DNA of 64,000 nucleotides from Pseudocercospora fijiensis CIRAD86 (taxonomy: Eukaryota; Ascomycota; Dothideomycetes; Mycosphaerellales; Mycosphaerellaceae). Below, one piece after another: positions 25,630-35,361 of this stretch. The translations under genes were made by a program, and so were the position numbers. Numbering within the stretch: the first letter of the stretch is position 1; each line of letters opens with the position of its first letter. The notes under the pieces are model-generated. The model did not search any database. It saw only the letters and a list, made by a program, of their open reading frames with translations, and was not told the origin of the DNA. Where the stretch lies: assembly GCF_000340215.1 (NCBI RefSeq), contig NW_006921537.1, positions 3,269,685 through 3,333,684 of the forward strand, given 5' to 3'.

Positions 25630-26772
25630 TCACAGCTTCGAGCCCTCACCTCCATCTTTCGACGTCCCGTTCTCTTCACCACCGACATCGACGTTCGGCG
25701 CTACTTGTCCACCCGCATTCCCAACAAATACATGTCCCAGGCCCCCTTCTTTCTGTGTATATTTCGGATGCGAAGCGCCCTTTTCCTGCAACCACTTCGA
25801 TAAATTCAAAGTCTCGTCCACCTCTTTCGTAAGCTTATTAATCTCATCTTCAAGCCTCTCATCTTTCGTCTTCTCAGCCTCCTTGCGTCCAATCTCACTA
25901 CCCTTCTTAGGCGCAGTTTTCGCCCACATTTCCTCTAATTCTTCAAGCCAGCCACAAGCTTTGGCAAGTTCTCTCACGCCAGTATCGCAGTCATCCAGCA
26001 CAACGACATCATCAGCTCGAGACCCGATCCCGCCCACTCGTTCTTTGTTGATGAGCACGCGAGGCGTTTCTTCTCTCGTCAAACCCGGGAGACTGGCGAA
26101 GGGCTGTACAGTCAGACTTGTGCCCATCACAATCGCAAGATCTGCCTGGGCAGGTAACATCCTCGCTTCAAAGAACGCGGGAGGCAAAGCTTCTCCGAAA
26201 AATACGATTTCTGGCTTCACCAGCCCTTGACAAGAATGACATCTGGGTATCGTCTGCTTCTCGATATGTGTCTTGATTTCTTCGTCGGGGTAGGGCAGTT
26301 TGCATTCGATACAACTCTGTCTCGCAAAGGAACCATGCGCTTCGATCATTTTGTCATCCGGGACTCCAGCTTCTCGTTCCAAACAATCGATATTTTGCGT
26401 AAAGCATTTCGACAGCAGACCTTTTCGATTCAGAAGACTGATGAATGAATGCGTGATGGTCGGTCGATACTTGCCGGGATATAGTTCATGCGCCAAAGCG
26501 TAGAAAGGTTCGGGATTTTTTCGGAAATAACTGATATCGAACACGGCTTCTGCGTATGGGAGATTCAGTCGTGCGAGGTTGGCATAGAGTCCTGTTTCGG
26601 GCGATCGAAAATCTGGGATTCCGGCACTGGTGCTGATTCCTGCCCCCGTCATGACTACGATGTCTTCGCATTGCCCGGATTTCATGTATTCTGCGACTGC
26701 TTCCAAGGTTCGGCCTGCTAGGGTGATCGGCGGGATCGAGTCCGCGACTGGACTACTTTCTTCGTTGCCCAT
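25630..26772 (-). CDS. HST2: NAD-dependent protein deacetylase, Hst2/SIRT2 type
   Basis: Single-exon gene, 380 aa, ATG at 26,772. The sirtuin core spans about 20-280: GAGIST at 43-48, GIPDFRSP at 51-58, TQNID at 125-129, the catalytic His in EAHGSF (H146), and a zinc-binding pair of CxxC motifs (C154/C157 and C178/C181). VMGTSL (215-220) and the INKE motif (241-244) follow the family. Hst2/SIRT2 proteins remove acetyl groups from histone and other lysines, using NAD+, mainly in the cytosol with nuclear shuttling. The C-terminal ~90 residues are charged and low-complexity, with an alpha-helical coiled-coil-like segment (about 280-330). It is head-to-head with the MetE-like pseudogene and tail-to-tail with the SDR. 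Confidence 0.93.
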   Translation of the reverse strand: MGNEESSPVADSIPPITLAGRTLEAVAEYMKSGQCEDIVVMTGAGISTSAGIPDFRSPETGLYANLARLNLPYAEAVFDISYFRKNPEPFYALAHELYPGKYRPTITHSFISLLNRKGLLSKCFTQNIDCLEREAGVPDDKMIEAHGSFARQSCIECKLPYPDEEIKTHIEKQTIPRCHSCQGLVKPEIVFFGEALPPAFFEARMLPAQADLAIVMGTSLTVQPFASLPGLTREETPRVLINKERVGGIGSRADDVVVLDDCDTGVRELAKACGWLEELEEMWAKTAPKKGSEIGRKEAEKTKDERLEDEINKLTKEVDETLNLSKWLQEKGASHPKYTQKEGGLGHVFVGNAGGQVAPNVDVGGEENGTSKDGGEGSKL

Positions 26773-27747
26773 TCTGTCGAAGGAGTCTCCGGCTGAAAAT
26801 CTTTGGCTCAGGCTGGTCAGGCCGTGGCCCTTTTTGCGCTTGGGTTTGCCGCTTTGCGGTTGCCCTCGATGGGCTTTGTGTTTCCTCCCTATGGTGTCGG
26901 TGATCGGAGCAGAAGAAGTTGAGGTTGATCGTGTAGAGTTGGCGCTTAGAGATTTTGGTGGACGATTAGCAATCTGGTAGCCTGAATTCGAGTATGACGG
27001 GAGGACTTGTCTGTCACAGATAGAGCTTGTGTTGCCAGATGACGATAGATAGCTGCAGGAGAACTGTTGCTAGAGCGAATCTTCGGTCTGTGAAGTGCTC
27101 CCTGTATACTAGAGATCAGGAAATCTGGCTATGTGCCTTGTGCTTTTTCGCGTTTGGAAGAGGTTCGCATGTGATTTCGTCTGTAAGTACAGGTAGTGGA
27201 TTTTGGTGAAGGAAGGCCTCGGCTCGAGAGCCGAAAATGACGCTAAGTCGTTGACGTAAAAACGTTGCCAAGCTTAATCTCGAATCTCACGTGCTCCATG
27301 AGTTTCGTTCCTTTTGAATCTTTGAACTCTGATGTTGAACGCAACTGGGTCTACTTCACGAGCATCAACATCTCCACCGATACGAGACTCACGGCTATGT
27401 CGCAGCCACCTTTGACGACGATCCTCGCGCAGAAACATACGCACACTTCTTATCGGACTTTTGGAATCCCCATCGTTCGCGACCGACCGCACCTAGCAGA
27501 CGATCGAGAGCACGCCCTCGGACGTAGCGAGAGCTGGCAACGGTGAGAGACTCGCTTGGTCTCATTCGTGAAGAGGCACCGCTGCACGTCAACAGGTTAT
27601 GCATGCCAGTAGACTGGAAGTGAGGGATCGAGGCGGTGCGAGGGTCCTCGTCCTTTATACAAGATACAGGTAGGTGTTGCGCAGCGGACGCTATAAATGA
27701 TCGCAGGTAAGATTTCTGGAACCGCATTATGCAAATCTTTCAGCAAG
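26773..27747. other. Divergent intergenic region, no gene seen
   Basis: About 1 kb between the sirtuin start and the MetE-like pseudogene. It includes the sirtuin promoter. Several frames of 60-110 codons occur on both strands, but none shows recognisable motifs or consistent codon bias. No RNA gene was seen. Confidence 0.6.
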
Positions 27748-28900
27748 ATGACTCTACCATAACGAGTCGACCACGTCGGCTCTTTGCTGTGCCCTCTTGA
27801 GCTGATCGAAGCGCTAGTGCCTCTAACACGATCTCAACTTGGCTCGGTTGAACCGCGTACCGACGAAGAGCTTTCCGAATTGCCCAAGATCACGGCCGAC
27901 TCCATACAAGCAGTTCTGACGAAGCAAATTGAAGAGGGCGTCACAACGATCAGCAGCGACGAAGATGAACGAACGACACTCTTCGATGGGATGTTTGAAG
28001 CTTTGTCGCGCGTCGAGCAACGCCGTTTCTCCTGGGATGCCTCTCACTCAGGTCTGCCCACTAATCGACCTCTGAAGAAATGCGCGTATGTCGACGATTG
28101 GCCATTCCTTCGCTCGTGTCTTCCGGTGGAACGATGGAAAGACCCCAAAATGACGATGCCTCCCCCGACATGGGAGTTCAATCAGCTCACCAAAGCTTAC
28201 ACAGCTGATTCTGGCTATGCCCCGGATAAGGACCACCTCACTGACGTGGCGAATGCTATGAGAGGGGAGATTCTGGACCTGTATGATAATGGACTTCCGA
28301 AGGTCCAGATTGGCGATCCCAATCTGGCGAGCTTCTGCGATGAATCTTGGACGAACAGCTTGCGGGACCGTAGAACTGACATCGAGAAGTGGCTCGGATT
28401 AAACGTTCATCCCCACAACTGTCTGCTTCGAGATCTGCCTGAAGACCTCAAAATTGGCCTCCGTATTTATTGGTGCAGCTATCCCAAAGGCGTATACATT
28501 TTATCTTGAGCTTACCTAGTATGAGAAGATCGCAGCAAAGTTATTCCGAGAGATGGAATACAAGATATTCTACCTTGGATTCGACTCCCCACATGGTGGA
28601 GACTTTGGGCTACCAAAGCATATTCCACCCAGCAAAGCTGTTGTGCTCGGCGTCGTTGGCACGAAGGAGGCTGACCTCGAGGACCTCTCTAGAACGAAGG
28701 AAAGGGTATTGTCAGCGGTTGAATTGATTTGCTGAGGCAAGAAAGATTTCTGGAGATGAAGCTCTACAAGAACACCTTGCAGTTTAGGCTCGATGCGGCT
28801 TCGCTTCAGCACTGATCACAGTGGAGACGCAGAAGTTGTCATCTAGGCGATTATGTGGGAGGACTTGAAGTTGTGGCGTAATCTGGGCGAGGAATTGTGG
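27748..28900 (+). pseudogene. MetE-like (cobalamin-independent methionine synthase family) pseudogene
   Basis: The family order can be followed across at least four frames. From 27,748: MTLP, a TAA at 27,760, then RVDHVGSLL, TTLFDGMFEAL, LPTNRPLK, KMTMPPPTW, and PEDLKIGL up to about 28,470 in one frame. The frame then changes, and YEKIAAKLFRE (28,520) to KEADLEDLSRTKERVL (ending about 28,732) follow. A second shift gives ISGDEALQEH and CGFASALITVE (about 28,750-28,830), with an in-frame TAG between. A third shift gives EDLKLWRNLGEELW (about 28,859-28,900). Intact relatives are single-domain proteins of the UROD/MetE-like superfamily, of uncertain substrate in fungi. No intron model of usual length repairs the first shift. 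At the first stop, TAA stands where CAA would be readable, a RIP-type change. Confidence 0.85.
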
Positions 28901-29298
28901 TGGAATTGGAGGGGGAATATGTACATATATACAGAGGCAAATCAGTGTTCGTAGAGAGTTGATTTTTCTTCTGCGACCACGGTTTTCCGCCCGCAGCATT
29001 GCTCTTATTTCCTTGTCCGTAGGAGCGGTAGTCACGCACGAACTTAAGTGAAAAATTCTCTTGTATATGTAAACGACATAGTGCCTTGCAGTTGCCCTTC
29101 ACGTCGTTCCCGACTACTACTGTGCTGGCCTCGCATCTCCTGAAGCCTGATTCTCCTCATATGATAAGGTTCACGCTAGTCGGACCCTGGAAAGTGTCCT
29201 GTTGGCGGCAAACCAAGCCAAGATTCGAATCTCGCAGAGGTCATCAACCACTCAACCACTATTCATCATCATCGGCATCGGCGTCGGCACCATCAACA
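28901..29298. other. Intergenic, promoter region of the F-box gene
   Basis: The frame of the downstream F-box gene is open from about 29,086, including an in-frame ATG at 29,161, so a longer N-terminus cannot be excluded. No other feature was seen. Confidence 0.5.
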
Positions 29299-30786
29299 AT
29301 GGCACGTTTGAAGTTCACACTGCTCCACAGTATAAACAAAGTCAAAGCCATGAACACGCCTTTCGCATTCCGCCTGCTCGATCTTCCCAACGAGCTGGTC
29401 TCGACAATTATCGAGCATGTTGAGTCGGTGGCTATCCTGAAGACACTATGCCGTACATGCCGAAGGCTGCAATACTTGACAGAGCCTGTCCTCTACCGGT
29501 ATGCTCTCATACGCACTGGCGTGGAAACCGAATTCATACACGGTGCCATCACCCACCACACACGAGGAAGGGATCGGGCGGCTGCTCTCGAGAAGATCGA
29601 CATCCCTTGCCATCCACGATTTCATCAAAACTTCCAGGAAGTGGCCCGTATACTGGCAGCAGTGTCTAACCTGAAGGAGCTCATGATCGAAAGTCCGGAA
29701 TGCAATACGAGCGATTTTGAAAGCGAAGCAGAATGGCAGCAAATGGTGGGCTCCCTGTTTCGGCCATTCCGGGACGCGCTATCTGGCATTATCACAGAGC
29801 GTCTGCCGCTGCAGAAGCTGCAGAAACTTACTCTACATATTAATGGTAGCGATTCTCCATACTGGACACTTGATCAGTGGAGCGTGTGCCTGTTTCTGCT
29901 GCCCTCACTCGTATTTCTCAAGGTCTCTTGCATCAATCTCCTCCACGACATACCAGGTGGTCCTACCAGTAAGGCCATATGTCCACTTAGACACTTGGAG
30001 CTGGAAGAGGCGAATATCACACATACAGGACTTCGTTACATCCTGGGTCTACCTCGGGCTCTCGAGATACTATACCTCGGCGAGAACTGTTACAACATAC
30101 GCCACTTTGGTGAAGAGGTTGACCCAACTTCAAATCACCTTTTCACGTCCGACTCTGCTGCGTCTGTAGAGGCACTGAAGCAGCAGAGCCATTCGTTGAA
30201 ACAACTGACCTATGCGACAACCGATAAATACTATCAACACCGCCAGCGTCGGCTGACCAACCGTAACAAAGGTCCCACCGATGCTGGCTTTGCCGACTTT
30301 CACTGCCTGGAATCTGTCACACTTATTGGCTACTGTCCCAATTTCGAGCGAGCGATCATGTCAAGTCGATCACCGCCAATCCTGAAAAATCTGACCTTCA
30401 AATCCGATAATGCCTTCAGGCCGGGCTCTTACGGCGAGGCAGAAAGTACGTTCAGCATGATACCATTTCTGCGAGCACCATCTAGCTCGGTACCGCCCAC
30501 TCTGGCAAACCTTAATGTCGTATACCACAATCCGCCACTATCACCACAAGATCTGACTCCATCGACACGAATATTCATCGAGACTGCCGCCAAAGCGACT
30601 GGCAAGGTCGGCATCAACCTGCGTGTGCTTTCGGAGGACAGGACGAACTATTTCCCACCTTATCTGTACGGCGAGCCCACTCCGGAGGAACATGTCGTGT
30701 ATGATGGAGATTTTACGCAAAGCTTTGCTTCGATCGGCGCTAAAGCATCTAGTCGAGTGATCTTATGGGGTCCGATCGAGGATTGA
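29299..30786 (+). CDS. F-box protein
   Basis: Single-exon gene. I chose the ATG at 29,299 (495 aa) because its context (CAACAATGG) is good and the region before it is Ser/Ala-rich low complexity; an alternative ATG is at 29,161. The F-box occupies about 26-66: LLDLPNELVSTIIEHV, then LKTLCRTCRRLQYLTEPVLYR. The remainder (about 70-480) is Leu-rich with repeating leucine-spaced helices, consistent with an irregular leucine-rich-repeat substrate receptor. F-box proteins link Skp1-Cullin ubiquitin ligases to substrates; the substrate is unknown. Fungal genomes carry many fast-evolving paralogues of this kind. It converges on the SurE-like gene with 144 bp between the stops. Confidence 0.85.
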   Translation: MARLKFTLLHSINKVKAMNTPFAFRLLDLPNELVSTIIEHVESVAILKTLCRTCRRLQYLTEPVLYRYALIRTGVETEFIHGAITHHTRGRDRAAALEKIDIPCHPRFHQNFQEVARILAAVSNLKELMIESPECNTSDFESEAEWQQMVGSLFRPFRDALSGIITERLPLQKLQKLTLHINGSDSPYWTLDQWSVCLFLLPSLVFLKVSCINLLHDIPGGPTSKAICPLRHLELEEANITHTGLRYILGLPRALEILYLGENCYNIRHFGEEVDPTSNHLFTSDSAASVEALKQQSHSLKQLTYATTDKYYQHRQRRLTNRNKGPTDAGFADFHCLESVTLIGYCPNFERAIMSSRSPPILKNLTFKSDNAFRPGSYGEAESTFSMIPFLRAPSSSVPPTLANLNVVYHNPPLSPQDLTPSTRIFIETAAKATGKVGINLRVLSEDRTNYFPPYLYGEPTPEEHVVYDGDFTQSFASIGAKASSRVILWGPIED

Positions 30787-30930
30787 GGTAGAAGTCTGCT
30801 CTCGCATCAAGATGGCGATGAGGACCGATCACGTTCTTCTTGTTGATGGGGTATGGACAGCATGAAGACAATAACAATGTCGTTCCCATAGCAGCTTCGC
30901 AATACAGCATTTAATTCAACTACTTCCGAT

Positions 30931-31997
30931 CTAAATCTCACTCGGCAGACAAGACAGGATAGGCTTCAGCTTCTCCAATACAACAGCCTGATCTTCAGCG
31001 CTAGCATCAGTCTTGCTCAAATCTCCCACACTAATACTCGCATAACAGCCCTTAGTCCCCACGACCGTCCTCTCCGTAGGCAGCTCATCACTCCCACAAG
31101 TCTCCACATCCGGTGCTCCCACAATCGGAACCTTAGGATAAATCCTGCTCAACACGAACTTGAAATCCGAAGCAGATTTACACGTCTCACTAACAGCCGG
31201 AAAATTCACATTCAACCTAAACTCAAAAAAAAATTCATCAATTAGCATTCATTCATTCTTCCACCACCCTCTCATTCATTCAGAAAGAAACTCACCACGT
31301 ATCCCTCGCCATCCAAGGCCTCTCCCTCTCCGTCAACGTCTTCGTAACATTCGTACTCAATTCCGCATAAATCTTCACATACTCTTCCACCGGGGAATTC
31401 CAAGCGGTCTGCGACCCCGTCGATCCCGAGAAAGCTATAGCCGGAATCCCGAATTTCGCCGCTTCGACTGCGGCCCCCACAGTTCCGGAAATCGCCGTCA
31501 CGATTCCCAAATTCGTGCCGACGTTGAAACCTGTGACGGCGAGATCGGGTGGGCCGCCAAAGAATTTTGGAGAGAGGGTTTGGATTCCGTGGCGGATTGA
31601 GGGGACGGGGTAGGAGTTTACGTACTATTATGTCAAAAAGAAATTCAGCGTTCATTATTCTCACTCAGCTGGTCCCTCCTATGATAGGATAATTTCTACT
31701 TACATTCCATCTCGGCTCACTCTCATTTTTTCCTGTGGGCGGGGAGTTCGGAGGACATGACTGAAATTCACAACCTTTGTCTCCGACTTGTGTCGGTGGC
31801 GTGTCGGCAGAACCTGTCCCGGATTCGTTTTCTGCGGGCGCGGAGATTATTGAGGAGAAGTTGGCGCCGCAGGTTGTGAGGGAGTTGTAGAGTTCCCGGA
31901 TGTTGATTTCGGCCCAGCCGTCGTCGTTGGATTGGAGGATGTTGATTGCGAAGGATGTGGAGGGTAGGAATAATGGGAGGAGGGTGAGGGGACGCAT
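30931..31997 (-). CDS. Secreted SurE-like 5'/3'-nucleotidase (acid phosphatase)
   Basis: Three exons on the minus strand: 31,997-31,704, 31,624-31,296 and 31,216-30,931, 302 aa. Introns are GTAAGT...AATAG (79 nt, phase 0) and GTGAGT...TTTAG (79 nt, phase 2). The first in-frame ATG is at 31,997. Residues 1-17 form a signal peptide. The SurE signature INILQSNDDGWAE follows at once (the DD pair binds metal), then RWN-YVNSYP across the first junction, FFGGPPDLAVTGFNVG and AIAFSGSTG. SurE enzymes are metal-dependent phosphatases acting on nucleoside monophosphates; the fungal secreted forms are usually called acid phosphatases. Both introns join known family blocks cleanly, which supports the model. 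Confidence 0.9.
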
Positions 31998-32590
31998 GGT
32001 TGTTGGTTTGGAGATGGGCAAGGGAATGGGGGGGTTGATTTGTAGGGGAAGATTAGGATGGTTTTGTCGGGTGCACGGTTTTTGATATATTTTTCTTCAT
32101 GTCCTTGGATTTGGAGGTTGATAATAGTGAAGAGGTTATTGGGCAAAGGATCAATACACGTGCCGTGGACAGATTCGAGATGACCGACAAATTCTTGGCG
32201 GCGTCATCTTCACTTGAGCTTGGACTATTTCTCGTAGTCGCCTTGGAGCTGATCAACTGTTAGCAACCTCTCGGTAATTCTGTACAAAGACTCCCGTATG
32301 CTGGCGATCTTGTATAGTGGAATTCTGGAGGAGGAGGGAATTGAGACGTGTCGAAAAGTCTAGGGCGGAAATCTACCATTCGCAATTTCTCAGCGTCCTT
32401 CGGTTGCAGCTCCAACTACGTTAACAAGATCGATCAAAAGTTTTATGCAGATGGACTTCATCTTGAAATCTGCTTGGGCACTTCAGCATAATTTCACGAT
32501 CCAATTTGGTGAATTTACATTATGCCACACCTTATTACAATAATCTATACATCGTTATCTACATCAGGGATACTTTTCCCATACGTCTAT
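31998..32590. other. Intergenic, SurE promoter region
   Basis: About 590 bp between the cutinase 3' end and the SurE start. It includes pyrimidine-rich stretches on the transcribed strand. No additional gene seen. Confidence 0.6.
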
Positions 32591-34054
32591 CTACAGCATC
32601 GCCATGCCGACGAGTCCGACAGCACCAGCAACCCAGCCAGCAGCCTTGACATTGCTCGCAGCACCAGTGTAGGCGGCAGGAGTGTTACCGCTGGCAGTAG
32701 CAGAGGACCAAGAGCCGGATCCAGTGCCACTAGGAGCAGCAGAGGACCAAGAGCCAGATCCAGCACCGCTTGGCGCAGCGACACCAGATGGAACACCAGT
32801 GGCCACGGTTCCGTTGCTCCAGCCAACACTTGCTACGTATGAGGTAGCGACAGGGTAAGTCTTGGCGATGGAAATCGTTGGGAAGTTCCATAGCGTTGTG
32901 GTGGAAGTGGTAGTGCTGTAGGCAACCACTGCTGGCTTGCCGTTGACCACAGTTGTGGAGGAAGCCGGAGTGCTTGAGGCTGGGGTCGAGATGGCAGTAG
33001 CCCATGAGCCTGAAGCGGTTGGAATGAGGATAGTGGTTGAGACTGCGATGGAGGTGGTGTCGATCACGGTGCTGCGGGCTGGGCAGTCGGTCACTGTCTC
33101 GGCACAGCTGGTGATGGTGATCTCCTTGGTGGACCAGAAAGTGATAGTCGATGGCGCTGGTGAAGAGACCGCGGGGGTGGAGACGGCCTCCTCGGTGCAT
33201 GTCGTGGTGGAGGCAATGCTAGAAGATGCAACAATGTTGCTCACTGCTGGGATGCTTGTTATTACGCTGTCCGAGAGAGAGCTGGCGGACGCTGTGCTGG
33301 TTGCTACTGAGCTTACTGTGCTGCTTGTTGTAGTAGAGGAGCAGTACTGTCCCTTCTGGAAAGAGTTCACGAGGCCAGCGACCCATGAAGCTGCGTCCTC
33401 TGAGTAATATTTGAAGTAGTTGGTGTGTGCCTCAACCGTGTCGGCACCGAGGCCAGGTGCGCAAACAAGATCATCAATTTGGCAGTATGAGCGAAGGCGT
33501 GGAGTGTAAGAATCCAAGATCTGAGCTTGAGCCTCAGTGCGAGAACCTCCTGTACCCACGCCGGCACTTCCATTTAGGACGTTGTATGGCTGGTTTGGAA
33601 GATGCTGTGGGTCACCGAAGAGAAGACCAGCGGCGATGTTGCAGCTGGCTCCAGAAGTCTGGCCGAGTCCAGTGAAGTCACCACAGGTTCCGCCTGAAAG
33701 GATATCTCCAATGATGTTGGCGCCCTCGCTGTAACCGCTCACAACGAGCTTGGTGTCTGGGCACTTGGCATAGTAGGATTGGATTTGCTGAAGGCCGTTG
33801 GTCTCGCCAGTCAGGACTGATGGGCAGTAGTCGGTGGACGCAGCATCGTAAACAACGTCCTCGTAGTCGCAGGTCAGACCCGAGAGATCCGCGCAGATGT
33901 CGTCCACAAGTGTTCCTTGACGACCTGGATAAGGCTCGTTCCAGCCTCTGGCGATGAAGATGTGCACATCAGTGCAGGATCCGCTGCCGGTAGACTGTGC
34001 CAAGATGGCAGGCGCGGCCAGGAGAAGAGAAGAAATGGTGGTTCTGGTGTACAT
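32591..34054 (-). CDS. Cutinase/acetylxylan-esterase family (CE5) secreted protein with Ser/Thr-rich tail
   Basis: Single-exon gene, 487 aa from the ATG at 34,054. Residues 1-19 are a signal peptide. The CE5 alpha/beta-hydrolase domain spans about 27-235: nucleophile motif G107-Y-S109-E-G111, the acidic residue in CQIDDLVC (about D194/D195), and H210 in AHTNYFKY; conserved cysteines (C27, C63, C78, C99 and others) fit disulfides. A long Ser/Thr/Ala-rich region follows (about 240-460), probably O-glycosylated, then Gly/Ser repeats and a hydrophobic end (WVAGAVGLVGMAML) typical of a GPI-anchor signal. It therefore likely sits at the cell surface. Substrates of this family are cutin, acetylated xylan or related esters; specificity is not visible. 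Confidence 0.9.
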   Translation of the reverse strand: MYTRTTISSLLLAAPAILAQSTGSGSCTDVHIFIARGWNEPYPGRQGTLVDDICADLSGLTCDYEDVVYDAASTDYCPSVLTGETNGLQQIQSYYAKCPDTKLVVSGYSEGANIIGDILSGGTCGDFTGLGQTSGASCNIAAGLLFGDPQHLPNQPYNVLNGSAGVGTGGSRTEAQAQILDSYTPRLRSYCQIDDLVCAPGLGADTVEAHTNYFKYYSEDAASWVAGLVNSFQKGQYCSSTTTSSTVSSVATSTASASSLSDSVITSIPAVSNIVASSSIASTTTCTEEAVSTPAVSSPAPSTITFWSTKEITITSCAETVTDCPARSTVIDTTSIAVSTTILIPTASGSWATAISTPASSTPASSTTVVNGKPAVVAYSTTTSTTTLWNFPTISIAKTYPVATSYVASVGWSNGTVATGVPSGVAAPSGAGSGSWSSAAPSGTGSGSWSSATASGNTPAAYTGAASNVKAAGWVAGAVGLVGMAML

Positions 34055-35361
34055 GCTGGGCAAAATTATTAGAAAGAATAGGTAAATTTAAAGAGTGTAG
34101 GTAATTGGGTAGTCTTCGCGCCTCTCCAAACTTCTCAAAAATTAATGGCAGGACGAAAGAAAGAAGACGTGACGGGAGAAATAGTGAGATGAGGCGGTGG
34201 ATATATCTTGGCCGTCATCGCTAGGCAATACGGATCTAGCTCCTGACACATGCAGGTCGAGCAGACGTTCCTGGACAATGAACCGCGATCGATAGTTCCG
34301 CGGCCATTTGGGGAATCGCTTGTCCGCAGATGTTGTCGGTTATTCTTCGTACGAGATGTTAGCGTGCGGGTCTTGGTGCCATATTACCCCATCTCGCCTT
34401 ATAGCCGATATGGCGCGAACAAGGGTTGCGCGTAATTCGTACAGCACAGGTCGGAAACGGCATCGACTTCCGTACAATGCATCTTTCAATGCCAAATCGC
34501 TCAAGACAGAAGTGTATCAGCCCAATGCTCCTGTTTGTGTGTGAACAACGTAGACGTAGCAGCGCTTGCAGTCCGAGTACCGCCGCCAGTATGTTGCCTT
34601 CTGATGCCAAGTGAACCCATCAAAAACGTCGCGATAAAATAGGACCCATTGCGCATCGAGTCGCCCAGGCACTGATCGCGTATGTAAACACTAGTTGTAG
34701 TATGAAGAGAGACGTGAAGTTGAAGTCTAAACTTTGCGCTCGCGATTGCCAAGCTTTCGGGTCACGACAAAGCTCAGACTACGACACACTACAATGATAT
34801 CGCCCAAGCGTGTCGAGAGCGTCATTATCGATGAGTATGCTACGCATTACCTTCAGCAGATACGATGGGGTTTACAGATGTACGCCTGGGCGTGAAATGA
34901 AGTACCTACGATCCCTTCCCAGCCACGGCTGTATCACGAACCACTTCCGCGAATCTGGTTCAGCGCCGATGTGAGAATCTATCTCAAGATATGAAGGAAG
35001 CTGGAAAAGATAGCTTTGAGGCCAATAAGCATCGGTCATTGCTCGGATCCGCGACCTGGTGGACAATCTAGTAAGAGGAGGCATAGGGTGTGATACGGGA
35101 GGATACTTGAGCCAGAGGGTACTTGAGCCAGATGATACTTGAGCCAGAGGATACTTGAGTCAGAAATGCTAGTGGTGGGTCATATGCTCTTTCGACGTCT
35201 ATCTCTACTGGAGCTGGTCGTCTGTACACTATGAACATCGCCGTATCTGCTGCAGTCCCGAACCATCAGGGCTGCTCCGTATCACTCCATTGGCTAAAAG
35301 TGGCGCCTCGCCTCCGCACTGGTTTTACAGCATGTCAGGGCCGTCATCAAGTGCCGAGCTT
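34055..35361. other. Intergenic region with doubtful small ORF
   Basis: 1.3 kb of normal composition. On the minus strand, 35,084-34,872 encodes 70 aa (start MPPLTRLSTRSR) with mixed composition; it has no homologue I recognise and may be chance. A perfect-length four-copy 16-bp repeat lies at 35,101-35,164. The left part contains the cutinase promoter. No RNA gene seen. Confidence 0.4.
35101..35164. repeat. Four tandem 16-bp units
   Basis: Four units of GGATACTTGAGCCAGA type, exactly 16 bp apart, with one or two substitutions each. They lie downstream of the 35,362-36,957 gene. Confidence 0.85.

Noticed and set aside
28463..28519. 57-nt GTATTT...CTAG intron that might rescue the MetE-like gene
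   Set aside because: Its length is a multiple of three, so it leaves the downstream YEKIAAKLF block out of frame; a 28-nt alternative is too short.
32591..33407. Overlapping plus- and minus-strand frames of about 100-160 codons in the cutinase tail
   Set aside because: They are shadows of the Ser/Thr-rich repetitive coding region.
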